From WHSW01 sp035296705 (GTDB lineage: Bacteria > Actinomycetota > Thermoleophilia > Solirubrobacterales > 70-9): a DNA stretch of 13,318 nt. The stretch spans positions 1 to 13,318 of the forward strand of contig DATHAL010000085.1 in NCBI GenBank assembly GCA_035296705.1, given 5' to 3'. Within the stretch, counting starts at the first letter, position 1. The number at the start of each line of letters is the position of its first letter. The notes beneath the pieces are model-generated. The model worked only from the letters and a program-made list of their open reading frames with translations, searched no databases and was not told the DNA's origin. A program made the position numbers and the translations under genes. Below, one piece after another: positions 5,028 through 12,649 of this stretch.

Positions 5028-7483
5028 TCGCCGACCCTCTCGATCTCGATGGTCCGCGCGCCGTTGAGCAGGTTCGCGTTCTGCTCCGCCGTGCCCTCGA
5101 TCAGGAACGCCGCGCCCGGGCGCATCCGCTCGCGAAGCGCCACCCGTGCACGGACGCTGGTCCCGTCCGAGCGCACCGCCACCTCGTCGCCGTTGGCGAG
5201 CCCGAGCCGCTCGGCGTCCGCGACCGAGAGCTCGACCCGCTGGCCCGGCGTGAGGAACCTGAGCGCGGGGTTGCGCTCGGTGACTTCGGAAGCCCAAAGG
5301 TCTCTGTAGGTGCCGAGTCGTAGGGCGGACGTGGGTGAATCTCCGGCGGACCATTCGCGCCGCGAGGCCGCGGGGTCCGGCGGGGATTCGCCCACGGCCG
5401 CCCACCCGGCAGCGGCCTCGCGCTCCTGCCAGCGCACACCGAGGCCGCCGATCTCCTCGTGCGTGATCCCGGCGTAGAACGGAACCTCGGCGGCGATCGC
5501 CTCGAGCGCCTCGGGAGCCGAGTCGATTCCGGTCTCCTCCCCGAGGCGCGCGGAGAGCTCGGCGAGGACCTGCCACATGGGACGGACGAGGTCGGGGCGC
5601 GGGACAGCCGGGCGCAGGCGCTGGAGGCGGCCGTCGGGGTGGGTGACGGTGCCCTCCTTCTCGGCGTAGACCTCGGCCGGCAGGACGACGTCGGCGGCTC
5701 CTGTCGAGGCGTCGTCGAACATCGAGATCGCGATCACGCTGCGGGCGTGGCGAAGGGCCTCGCTCCAGCCAGGACCGTCGGGAAGGTCGCGGACCGGGTC
5801 CGCGTGGACGAGGACGAGCGCGTCGAGCTCGCCGGTCGTCAGCCGCTGCCTGATCTCGTCGAGGCCCGCCCCGGCGCCCGTCTCGACGAGGCCGGGCGCG
5901 GCGCCGGGCGCGCAGCCGACCTCGCGCAGGCCCCGTGCGTTCGAGCCGTCGGGGACCGGCAGGAGCCCGCCGCCGAGCGCTCGCGCGCAGTCGAGGAGCG
6001 CGACCAGTGCCGCGACGCCGCTCTCGCCGCGGCCGAGGCGCTCGCCCCAGATCACGACCGTCTTGCCGGGCCGCAGCTCGCCCGAGACCCGCTCGGCATC
6101 GGCTGAATAAGCGCGCGCGACGTCCTTCGCTTCGCGTCCGGGCGTGTCGCGGTCTGAGGCATGCCGATCAGGCCCGAGCTCGGCGGCGAGCGCCGCCAGG
6201 AACGCGGCCGCCTCGCCGGGGGCGTAGCGCGCCGTCTCCTCGGCGCCGCCGTCAAGGGCCGTCGGGCGCTCGGAAGCGACCACGAGCCGTGTGCCCCCGT
6301 GGCGGATCGCCTTGCGCAGGCGCAGGTCGAGGATCGGCATCGATTGGAGCGGATCGGCGCCGACGAGGAGGACGGACTCGGCATTGGCGACGTCGGCCAT
6401 CGAGGCCGAGAGCTCCGGGGCCGAGAGCGCCCTGAGCGCCGGGGTGTCGAGCTCGTCGGTGGCGCTGACGTGCGGTGAGCCGAGGGCCCGCCGCGCGATC
6501 CGCTGCACGAGATAGCCCTCCTCGTTTGACGCCTGGCCGCCGACGACCACCGCGGTCCGCTCACCTGCCGCCCGGAGCCGCTCGACGGCGGCGTCGAGCG
6601 CCTGCTCCCACCCGGCCGCCTGGCCGCCGACCCGCGGCGCCGTGATCCGCTCTGCGGAGGAGATCATCTGGAAGCCGAACCGGCCCTTGTCGCAGAGCCA
6701 GCCGTCGTCCACGTCGTCGTTGTCGCGCGCCAGCACCCGCTGGATGCGCTCGTCGCGCACGGTGAACTTGACGTTGCACTGGCTCGGGCAGAGCGTGCAG
6801 ATCGAGCCCGAGTCCTCGATGTCCCAGGGCCTGGCCCGGAACCTGTAGGCCTCGGAGGTGAGAGCGCCCACCGGGCAGAGCTCGATGACGTTGCCGTGGA
6901 AGGGGGCGATGTACGGGCGCTCGTCGAAGGTGCCGACGTAGCTCTGCGCGCCGCGCTCGAGGAGCTGGAGCTGCTCGTCCTCCGCCACCTCCTGGCTGAA
7001 GCGCACGCAGCGGTAGCAGAGGATGCAGCGCTCGCGGTCGATCCGGACCAGCGGCGAGAGTGGCACCGGCTTGCGGAAATGGCGCTTGGGGTCGGTGACG
7101 CGGCTCTTGCCGGGACCCCAGCCCATCGCGATGTCCTGGAGCGGGCACTCGCCGCCCTTGTCGCAGACCGGACAGTCGAGCGGGTGGTTGACGAGCAGAA
7201 ACTCGACGACGGAGTTCTGCGCCTCGATCACCCGGTCCGTGCGCGTGTAGACGACCATCCCATCGCGGACCGCGGTCGAGCAGGCTGTCTGAAGCTTCGG
7301 GATGCCCTCGACCTCGACCAGGCACATGCGGCAGGCGCCGACCGGCGGCCCGAGCTTCGGCTCGTAGCAGAAGACCGGGATCTCGACGTCGCCGCCCTTG
7401 GCGGCGTCGACCAGCATCTGGCCCTCCGTCGCCTCGACCTCGACCCCGTCGACGACGAGCGTGATCGTGTTCGAATCGGGCAT
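5024..7483 (-). CDS. nuoG: NADH-quinone oxidoreductase subunit G (819 aa)
   Basis: NuoG is the large Fe-S subunit of the peripheral arm; it relays electrons from NuoF/NuoE to NuoI. An N-terminal [2Fe-2S] ferredoxin domain has Cys39, 51, 54 and 68. HPLDCPVCDKGGEC (His100, Cys104, 107, 113) gives the His-ligated N5 cluster, and CILCYRC plus ELCPVGAL (Cys153, 156, 159, 203) the next. CTLCPSQC with Cys264 (ligands 229, 232, 236, 264) indicates the off-path N7 cluster found only in some bacteria. A degenerate molybdopterin-oxidoreductase domain follows to the C-terminus. ATG at 7483 overlaps the nuoF stop by one base. Oddities: residues about 694-721 are encoded by an 81-bp palindrome, followed by a run of codons rare in this operon (CTA, CGA, AGA, CTT, GCT). 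A second variable linker lies at about 438-462. Confidence 0.98.
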   Translation of the reverse strand: MPDSNTITLVVDGVEVEATEGQMLVDAAKGGDVEIPVFCYEPKLGPPVGACRMCLVEVEGIPKLQTACSTAVRDGMVVYTRTDRVIEAQNSVVEFLLVNHPLDCPVCDKGGECPLQDIAMGWGPGKSRVTDPKRHFRKPVPLSPLVRIDRERCILCYRCVRFSQEVAEDEQLQLLERGAQSYVGTFDERPYIAPFHGNVIELCPVGALTSEAYRFRARPWDIEDSGSICTLCPSQCNVKFTVRDERIQRVLARDNDDVDDGWLCDKGRFGFQMISSAERITAPRVGGQAAGWEQALDAAVERLRAAGERTAVVVGGQASNEEGYLVQRIARRALGSPHVSATDELDTPALRALSAPELSASMADVANAESVLLVGADPLQSMPILDLRLRKAIRHGGTRLVVASERPTALDGGAEETARYAPGEAAAFLAALAAELGPDRHASDRDTPGREAKDVARAYSADAERVSGELRPGKTVVIWGERLGRGESGVAALVALLDCARALGGGLLPVPDGSNARGLREVGCAPGAAPGLVETGAGAGLDEIRQRLTTGELDALVLVHADPVRDLPDGPGWSEALRHARSVIAISMFDDASTGAADVVLPAEVYAEKEGTVTHPDGRLQRLRPAVPRPDLVRPMWQVLAELSARLGEETGIDSAPEALEAIAAEVPFYAGITHEEIGGLGVRWQEREAAAGWAAVGESPPDPAASRREWSAGDSPTSALRLGTYRDLWASEVTERNPALRFLTPGQRVELSVADAERLGLANGDEVAVRSDGTSVRARVALRERMRPGAAFLIEGTAEQNANLLNGARTIEIERVGE
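5323..5403. repeat. 81-bp imperfect palindrome embedded in frame in nuoG
   Basis: Bases 5323-5352 and 5374-5403 form 30-base arms that match as reverse complements at 26 positions. The 21-base centre contains a further hairpin, CCGCG at 5360-5364 against CGCGG at 5369-5373. The total is 81 bp (27 codons), so its gain or loss would keep the reading frame. It encodes NuoG residues about 694-721, a Gly/Pro/Ser/Ala-rich linker in which GESPP and AGDSP come from opposite arms, before the C-terminal domain. Two of the four arm mismatches become G-U pairs in plus-strand RNA but C-A mismatches in the coding (minus) strand. The shape recalls protein-embedded palindromic elements such as the Rickettsia RPEs. 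Whether it is a repeat family in this genome cannot be seen here; no second copy was noticed in the window. Confidence 0.7.
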
Positions 7484-8805
7484 CAGGCCGCCTGCGCTCG
7501 TGTCGTCAACGGCCGGTCGATCAGCGCGTGGTCGAGCTCTCCGGCGCCGCGCACCCGAGCCGCCTCGATCGCCTGCTCGAACTCGTCGCGGAACTTCTTC
7601 ACCATTGCCCCGACCGGCATCGCCATCGAGTCGCCGAGCACGCAGAGGCAGTGGCCGATGATGTTGTCCTGGACCGAAGCAACGATGTCGAGGTCCATCG
7701 GCGTCGCCTCGCCGCGCGTGATCCGCTCGAGCATCTTCACGGTCCAGTTCGTCCCCTCGCGGCACGGCGTGCACTTGCCGCAGGACTCGTGGTGGTAAAA
7801 GCGCGCCGTCCGCAGAGCGAGCTCGGGGATCGACACGGTCTCGTCCGCGACGATGATCGAGCCCGATCCGAGCATCGACCCCGCCTCGGCCATCGCCTCG
7901 AAGCTGTACGGCAGGTCGAGCTCCGCATCGGTCAGAACCGGAGCGGAGGAGCCGCCCGGGAACCACGCCTTCACCCGACGCTCCTCGCGGATCCCGCCCG
8001 CCAGGCCGTAGATGATCTCGCGCGACGGGATGCCCAGCTCGACCTCGTAGTTTCCGGGCCGCTTCACGCAGCCGGAGACCGAGACCACCTTCGTCCCGGG
8101 CGACTGCTCCGTGCCGAACGACTTGAACCAGTCGGCGCCGTTCAAGACGATGTGGGGGACGTTGGAGAGCGTCTCGACGTTGTTGATCAGCGTCGGACCG
8201 CCGTAGAGCCCCTGGATCGCCGGGAACGGCGGCTTGAGGCGGGGGTTGCCGCGCTTGCCCTCGAGCGCGTCCAGGAGCGCCGTCTCCTCGCCGCAGATGT
8301 AGGCGCCGGCGCCGCGGTGGACGACCAGCTCGACCCGGATGCCGGTCCCGAGCACGTTCTGGCCCAAGAGCCCCGCCTCATAGGCCTCGGCGACCGCGCG
8401 GTCGAGGATGTCGGCGATCGCCCAGTACTCGCCGCGGATGAAGACGAACGCGTAGGTGGCGCCGACCGCGCGGGCGGAAATCGCGGTGCCCTCGATCAGC
8501 TGATGCGGGTTCTTCATCATCAGCTCGCGGTCCTTGAACGCGCCGGGCTCGGACTCGTCGGCGTTGCAGCAGAGATACTTCTCCATCTCACCGCGCGGCA
8601 GGAAGGAGCCCTTCTTGCCCATCGAGAACCCGGCGCCGCCGCGACCGCGCAGTCCGGAGTCCTCGAGCGAGCCGATCAGCTCCTGCGGCTCGAGCTCCTT
8701 GAAGGCCCGCTCGAGCGCCCGGTAGCCGCCCCGCTGCCGATAGACGTCGAGGGTCGCGAGCCCGGGCTCGTCGACGTTCCGGAAGAGGAGGCGCGTCTCA
8801 GGCAT
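7483..8805 (-). CDS. nuoF: NADH-quinone oxidoreductase subunit F, NADH/FMN-binding (440 aa)
   Basis: NuoF oxidises NADH via FMN and passes electrons into the Fe-S chain from its N3 [4Fe-4S] cluster. The FMN/NADH glycine-rich loop GLRGRGGAGFSMGKK covers 51-65, followed by CCNADESEPGAFKDREL (79-95) and GAGAYICGEETALLDALEG (165-183). The N3 ligands are Cys342, 345 and 348 (SCGKCTPCREG) with Cys388 in CVLGDS. Length and motif order are normal. ATG at 8805-8803 was chosen because family similarity begins there (MPETRLLFRNVDEPG); the open frame further upstream is only overlap with nuoE. The start lies 8 bases inside the nuoE 3' end, and the TGA overlaps the nuoG ATG by one base. The C-terminus (about 415-440) is variable. 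Confidence 0.98.
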   Translation of the reverse strand: MPETRLLFRNVDEPGLATLDVYRQRGGYRALERAFKELEPQELIGSLEDSGLRGRGGAGFSMGKKGSFLPRGEMEKYLCCNADESEPGAFKDRELMMKNPHQLIEGTAISARAVGATYAFVFIRGEYWAIADILDRAVAEAYEAGLLGQNVLGTGIRVELVVHRGAGAYICGEETALLDALEGKRGNPRLKPPFPAIQGLYGGPTLINNVETLSNVPHIVLNGADWFKSFGTEQSPGTKVVSVSGCVKRPGNYEVELGIPSREIIYGLAGGIREERRVKAWFPGGSSAPVLTDAELDLPYSFEAMAEAGSMLGSGSIIVADETVSIPELALRTARFYHHESCGKCTPCREGTNWTVKMLERITRGEATPMDLDIVASVQDNIIGHCLCVLGDSMAMPVGAMVKKFRDEFEQAIEAARVRGAGELDHALIDRPLTTRAQAA

Positions 8806-9532
8806 CGGTGCCCTTCTCGGCCTCGGCCACTCGCGGGTCGGGCTCGGGCTCTGCGCCGCCCGCCGCGGGCCGCTTGGCCAGCGCCTTCTCGGGCACGGGG
8901 TCATCGCCGCGCCGCAGCGCCTCGACCGCCGCCAGCGCGTCGGTGGCGTCGAGCGGCCCGTAGTAGCGCTGGTCGATCGAGGCCACCGGCGCGAGGTCGC
9001 AGGCGCCCAGGCACTCGAAGCCCTTGACGAAGAACTCGCCGTCCGGAGACGTCGCGCCGTGGTGGTCGGCGTCGTGCCCGTCGGCCCCCGTGGCGTCGCA
9101 AAACGACGCGAGAAGCTCGTCGCCGCCCTGCATCCAGCAGGAGATGTTGTGGCAGACGAGCACCCGGTGGCGGCCGATTGGGGCCGTGGCGAAGAGGTCG
9201 TAGAAGCTCGCCACCGACTGCAGATAGGCGGGCGTCACGCCCATCACCGCCGCCGCCTGGCGGAGGCCCTCGGGGCTGCACCAGCCGTAGTGGCGCTGCA
9301 CTGCCCAGAGCGCCGGGATCGCCGCCGAGCGAAGCTGCGGGTAACGCGCCATCGCCGACTCGATCTCCTCGCGGAGCTCCGGCGGGATGTCGACCTCGTG
9401 GAGCTCGGGAACGCCCTCGGCGTCCTGTGGCCGCATCGATGCGATCAGCTCTCGCCGCTCCTCGGCGGTGAGCTCATCCGTCGGCTCCGTGAGATGGGCC
9501 GGCTGCCGGAAGGAAAGTGGGTCAAGGCTCAC
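8798..9532 (-). CDS. nuoE: NADH-quinone oxidoreductase subunit E, [2Fe-2S] thioredoxin-like (244 aa)
   Basis: NuoE carries the N1a [2Fe-2S] cluster next to NuoF in the NADH module. The thioredoxin-like domain (about 50-205) has the four ligands: Cys127 and Cys132 in CHNISC, then Cys174 and Cys178 in ECLGACD. The helical part is also typical (YPQLRSAAIPALWAVQRHYG at 64-83, and YLQSVASFYDLF). GTG at 9532-9530 overlaps the nuoD TGA by four bases, giving MSLDPLSFRQPAHL. This adds an N-terminal extension of about 45 acidic residues. After about residue 208 there is an Ala/Pro/Glu/Lys-rich low-complexity tail, so the protein is longer than the ~160-180 aa usual for the family. A later internal start cannot be excluded, but the 4-base overlap favours GTG 9532. 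Confidence 0.95.
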   Translation of the reverse strand: MSLDPLSFRQPAHLTEPTDELTAEERRELIASMRPQDAEGVPELHEVDIPPELREEIESAMARYPQLRSAAIPALWAVQRHYGWCSPEGLRQAAAVMGVTPAYLQSVASFYDLFATAPIGRHRVLVCHNISCWMQGGDELLASFCDATGADGHDADHHGATSPDGEFFVKGFECLGACDLAPVASIDQRYYGPLDATDALAAVEALRRGDDPVPEKALAKRPAAGGAEPEPDPRVAEAEKGTDA

Positions 9533-10821
9533 CGATCCACGCCTCCGAGGATCGGGTCGAGCATCGCGAGGTTCTGGATCGTGTCCGCGATGTAACCCCC
9601 GACGCACATGTCGCGGAGCGACTGCAGGTTGACGAACGACGGGTCGCGGAAGTGGACGCGCGCCGGTTTGGCCGAGCCGTCGGCGAGGAGGTAGCAGCCG
9701 AGCTCCCCGCGCGGAGACTCGATCGCGCAGTAGGTCTCGCCCGGCGGCACGCGAAACCCCTCGGTGACGAGCTTGAAGTGGTGGATGAGCGCCTCCATCG
9801 AGGTCGAGAGCTCGTCGCGCGGCGGCAGCACGATCTTGCGGTCGTCGGCGATCCACGGGCCCTCGGGCAGCCCGTCGAGGCATTGGCGGACGATCGACAG
9901 CGACTCCCGGATCTCCTCGAGGCGCACGCGATAGCGGTCGTAGCCGTCGCCGACGGTGCCGACCGGGACCTTGAAGTCGAGCTCGCCGTAGTTCAGGTAG
10001 GGCTGCGCCTTTCGCAGGTCCCAGGGCTCGCCCGCGGCGCGCAGGAGCGGGCCGGTCACGCCGAGGTCGAGCAGCCGCTCGCGCGGCACGATCCCGACCC
10101 CTCGGGTGCGCTGGAGGAAGATCTCGTTGCGGTCGAGAAGCGCGGCGTACTGGTCGACGCGCGTCGGCATCTCGTCGAGGAACGCGCGCAGCTTCTCTTC
10201 GAAGCCGGTCGGGATGTCCTCGAAGACGCCGCCGACCTGGAAGTAGCGCGTGTGCATCCGCTGGCCGCTCGACATCTCGAACAGGTCGAGCACCCGGTCG
10301 CGGTCGCGGAAGCAGTACCAGAACATCGAGATCGCGCCGAGGTCGAGCGCGGAGGTGCCGAGCCAGACGAGGTGGGAGTGGATCCGGTTGAGCTCGAGGT
10401 GGAGGGTGCGCAGGTACTTGGCGCGCGGGGGGATGCCGAGCTCGAGCAGCGTCTCGACCGCGCCGCAGAACGCCTGCATGTTGAAGAAGTACGACAGGTA
10501 GTCCATCCGCTCGACGAACGGGATCACCTTCCAGTAGCTCTTGTCCTCGCAGTTCTTCTCGATCCCGGTGTGGAGGTAGCCCACGATCGGCTTCAGGTCG
10601 AGGACCTCCTCGCCCTGAAGGCTCACGAGGAGCCGCAGGACGCCGTGGGTCGCCGGATGGTGCGGTCCCATGTTCACCGTGAGGAGCTCGTGCTCCGGCT
10701 CGAGCGCCTCTCCCGCCGCCGTTCGCTCGACCTCGGAGGTCCCGACCACCTCGGCAGTGGTCGCGGCGATCACGTCGCCGCCGTGGGCGGGGGCGCTGCC
10801 GTGCTCGTGCAGGTCCGTCAC
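9529..10821 (-). CDS. nuoD: NADH-quinone oxidoreductase subunit D (430 aa)
   Basis: NuoD (49-kDa subunit) is related to the large subunit of [NiFe] hydrogenases and forms the quinone headgroup site with NuoB. MGPHHPATHGVLRLL (51-65), GYLHTGIEK (81-89) and the closing LDPILGGVDR are family signatures. His59 and Tyr108 (in ERMDYL) align with the quinone-binding His38 and Tyr87 of Thermus thermophilus Nqo4; the 49-residue spacing is the same. The first ~43 residues are a variable, low-complexity extension. GTG at 10821-10819 lies four bases after the nuoC stop and has a strong purine-rich site (GAGGTGAGG) upstream. Its TGA overlaps the nuoE GTG. No hydrogenase-type nickel-ligand cysteine pairs are seen, as expected for complex I. 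Confidence 0.98.
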   Translation of the reverse strand: MTDLHEHGSAPAHGGDVIAATTAEVVGTSEVERTAAGEALEPEHELLTVNMGPHHPATHGVLRLLVSLQGEEVLDLKPIVGYLHTGIEKNCEDKSYWKVIPFVERMDYLSYFFNMQAFCGAVETLLELGIPPRAKYLRTLHLELNRIHSHLVWLGTSALDLGAISMFWYCFRDRDRVLDLFEMSSGQRMHTRYFQVGGVFEDIPTGFEEKLRAFLDEMPTRVDQYAALLDRNEIFLQRTRGVGIVPRERLLDLGVTGPLLRAAGEPWDLRKAQPYLNYGELDFKVPVGTVGDGYDRYRVRLEEIRESLSIVRQCLDGLPEGPWIADDRKIVLPPRDELSTSMEALIHHFKLVTEGFRVPPGETYCAIESPRGELGCYLLADGSAKPARVHFRDPSFVNLQSLRDMCVGGYIADTIQNLAMLDPILGGVDR

Positions 10822-10825
10822 CGCC

Positions 10826-11356
10826 TCACCTCGCCCACCCCGGGACGATCCGCTCGTCGCGCGTGAAGATCACGGGCTCGCCGCCCATCGGGAAGTCACG
10901 CCGCTGCGGCCAGCCGACGTAGGTCTCCGGCATCAGGATGCGGCGCAGGTCGGGATGGCCGCGGAAGACGATCCCGAAGAAGTCGTAGACCTCGCGCTCC
11001 TGGAAGTCGGCCGTGGGGAAGAGCTCGACGCATGAATCGAGCTCCGGCAGCGCGTCCTCGCCCGGGTCCTCGAGCGCGGCCCGCACCCGGATCCGCTCGA
11101 CGCGGTCGCGGTTCAGGAGCTCGTAGTGGACGCCGAAGCGCGGCGTCGCCGGCAGGTAGTCGACTCCGTGGACGCTGGCCAGGAACGTGTACTCCTGCCC
11201 GGCGGTGTCGTGCAGCCACCGCAGCACCTCGAGCACCTGCTCCGGATCGACGATCAGGCATGCCTGCTCGTGCTCGTAGTAGGTGCCGAGCACGCTGCCC
11301 GGATGGACGTCCCGAAGCTCGCCTGCGATCAACTCGAGACCGGGGGCGTCGGGCAT
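10826..11356 (-). CDS. nuoC: NADH-quinone oxidoreductase subunit C (176 aa)
   Basis: NuoC (30-kDa subunit) is a soluble peripheral-arm protein that packs against NuoD and NuoI and carries no cofactor. The signature is EREVYDFFGIVFRGHPDLRR (120-139) followed by ILMPETYVGWPQRRDFP; the usual PLRKDYP appears here as PQRRDFP. The domain before it (25-95) matches the family pattern DYLPATPRFGVHYELLN. ATG at 11356-11354 lies four bases after the nuoB TAG, with an AGGTAG purine stretch spanning that stop as a possible ribosome site. It is a separate protein here, not fused to NuoD as in E. coli. It ends four bases before the nuoD start. Confidence 0.97.
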   Translation of the reverse strand: MPDAPGLELIAGELRDVHPGSVLGTYYEHEQACLIVDPEQVLEVLRWLHDTAGQEYTFLASVHGVDYLPATPRFGVHYELLNRDRVERIRVRAALEDPGEDALPELDSCVELFPTADFQEREVYDFFGIVFRGHPDLRRILMPETYVGWPQRRDFPMGGEPVIFTRDERIVPGWAR

Positions 11357-11360
11357 TCCG

Positions 11361-12137
11361 CTACCTGACTCCGGCGCCCTTGCGCCGAGGTCCCCCCGGA
11401 CCCTCCGGACCCGTCCCCTCCGCCGCGCCCGCGACGGCCTGCCGGGCGCGCGCGTAGGCGGCCTCCGCGGCCTCCGAGGGTTGCCCGGCGATCACGTCGT
11501 CGCGCGCCCACTCCTCGGTGCCGATCGCGTTGTAGCGCCGCCGCCAGCCCTGGTCGGGGTTGCCCATGATCATCCGCTGAAGCTTGTTGAACCCGTAGAG
11601 CAGGGCCTCCGGGCGCGGCGGGCACCCCGGGATGTGGATGTCGACGGGCATGAACTTGTCGGCGCCCTGGACGACGGCGTAGTTGGAGAACATGCCGCCC
11701 GAGGAGGAGCAGGCGCCCATCGAGATCGCCCAGCGCGGCTCGAGCATCTGGTCGTAGACACGGCGGACGACCGGTGCCATCTTGATCGAGACCCGGCCCG
11801 ACAGGATGATGAAGTCGGCCTGGCGCGGCGAGGCGCGGAAGGCCTCGGCGCCGAAGCGCGCGATGTCGTAGCGCGCCGTGACCATCGACATCATCTCGAT
11901 CGCGCAGCAGGCGAGCCCGAAGGTCATCGGGAACATCGAGTTCGAGGCGCCCCACGCGAGGACCTTCTCGAGCGACGTCGTCAGGACCGACTGCGAGACG
12001 TGCTCGGAGAGCTCCTCGTCGGTGAGGTCGCCGCGCAGGAGGTCGCGGGCGCGCAGCTGGCGGACGCGCAGGTGCTCCGGCGAGCCGGGCTCGGCCAGCG
12101 GCGAGAGCGCCCTGAGCTTCTCCCGCCTTACCTCCAA
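11361..12137 (-). CDS. nuoB: NADH-quinone oxidoreductase subunit B (258 aa; TTG start likely)
   Basis: NuoB holds the terminal N2 [4Fe-4S] cluster that reduces quinone. Ligands are Cys77, Cys78 (FGLACCAIEMM), Cys143 (GACSSSGG) and Cys172 (IPGCPPRPEALLYG). The spacings (1, 65, 29) equal those of E. coli NuoB C63, C64, C129 and C158. The frame stays open far upstream but is overlapping nuoA there. The best start is TTG at 12137-12135, giving a 10-base overlap with nuoA. No in-frame ATG or GTG occurs between it and Met68, which is too close to the cluster motif to serve. A strong GGAGGT sits just after this TTG but has no start codon at the right distance. The protein is longer than usual: a ~50-residue charged N-terminus and a ~38-residue Ala/Gly/Pro/Arg tail. 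Product certain, start uncertain. Confidence 0.95.
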   Translation of the reverse strand: MEVRREKLRALSPLAEPGSPEHLRVRQLRARDLLRGDLTDEELSEHVSQSVLTTSLEKVLAWGASNSMFPMTFGLACCAIEMMSMVTARYDIARFGAEAFRASPRQADFIILSGRVSIKMAPVVRRVYDQMLEPRWAISMGACSSSGGMFSNYAVVQGADKFMPVDIHIPGCPPRPEALLYGFNKLQRMIMGNPDQGWRRRYNAIGTEEWARDDVIAGQPSEAAEAAYARARQAVAGAAEGTGPEGPGGPRRKGAGVR

Positions 12138-12493
12138 TCGAGGGCGCCCCGACGCCAGACGTAGATCAGCGCGACGAGCAGGAGCGCGACGAAGACGAGC
12201 ACCTCGACGAGGACGAAGACCGAGTCGGCGGCGTTGATCAGGACGCCGACCGGATACAGGAAGACGACCTCGATGTCGAACAGGATGAAGAGCATCGCGA
12301 CCATGTAGAAGCTGACGCCGAAGCGAAACGTTCGCGAGACCTCGCTCGGCAGCCCGCACTCGTAGGGGTCGGATTTCGCCCGCCTGCCCCGGATGGTCTT
12401 GCGGCCGGCCAAATGGTTGAGGATCGCGAAGGCGGAGCCGACGATCGCACCCAGGACCACGAAGACGAGGATGGGGAGGTAGCTCTCGAGCAC
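12128..12493 (-). CDS. nuoA: NADH-quinone oxidoreductase subunit A (121 aa)
   Basis: NuoA is a three-helix membrane subunit whose long loop contacts the quinone-site region near NuoB and NuoD. Helices lie at about 5-27, 60-82 and 92-112. SDPYECG (41-47) carries the conserved loop cysteine (Cys46). FRFGVSFYMVAMLFILFDIE (56-75) is the family signature, with Asp73 and Glu75 matching E. coli D79 and E81. The start is GTG at 12493-12491, preceded only by a weak GCGGA. As the first gene of the operon, its promoter should lie in the AT-richer divergent region to the right. The TAA overlaps the start of nuoB. Length and motifs are normal. Confidence 0.98.
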   Translation of the reverse strand: MLESYLPILVFVVLGAIVGSAFAILNHLAGRKTIRGRRAKSDPYECGLPSEVSRTFRFGVSFYMVAMLFILFDIEVVFLYPVGVLINAADSVFVLVEVLVFVALLLVALIYVWRRGALDWR

Positions 12494-12649
12494 TCCGCGG
12501 CGAGTTGTACCCGACTTTGTGCGATCTTGCTACATAGTGATATTCCGCATCAGAAAGCGGTAAATCCGACTTCCACGGGCGGATATTGAGGTTTCCGTTA
12601 TGCGCGGGCGACACTCGCCCACGGCCCGCCGTGGTTTGATCCCCGGCCC
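12494..12649. promoter_or_regulatory. Divergent intergenic region between nuoA and the membrane-protein gene
   Basis: These 156 bases separate two divergent genes and must hold the promoter of the whole nuo operon as well as that of the plus-strand gene. The stretch 12510-12600 is clearly less GC-rich than its surroundings, as expected for promoter DNA. I found no confident -35/-10 pair on the minus strand. On the plus strand TTTGAT at 12635-12640 lies 10 bases before ATG 12650, a spacing that would suit a leaderless transcript. Two adjoining inverted repeats precede it: GGGCG/CGCCC (12606-12610 and 12616-12620) and CCACGG/CCGTGG (12619-12624 and 12629-12634). They could form alternative hairpins or be binding sites. 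Confidence 0.5.

Noticed and set aside
9517..10866. A 449-codon plus-strand frame opposite nuoD (and a similar long one at 7528-9027 opposite nuoF/nuoE)
   Set aside because: Low-complexity acidic/Arg composition typical of antisense frames in high-GC genes; no domain, no ribosome site.
11386..11420. Repeated GGTCC/GGACC/GGACC stretches near the nuoB 3' end as a regulatory repeat
   Set aside because: They lie in codons for the Gly/Pro/Arg-rich NuoB tail, and low-complexity coding explains them.
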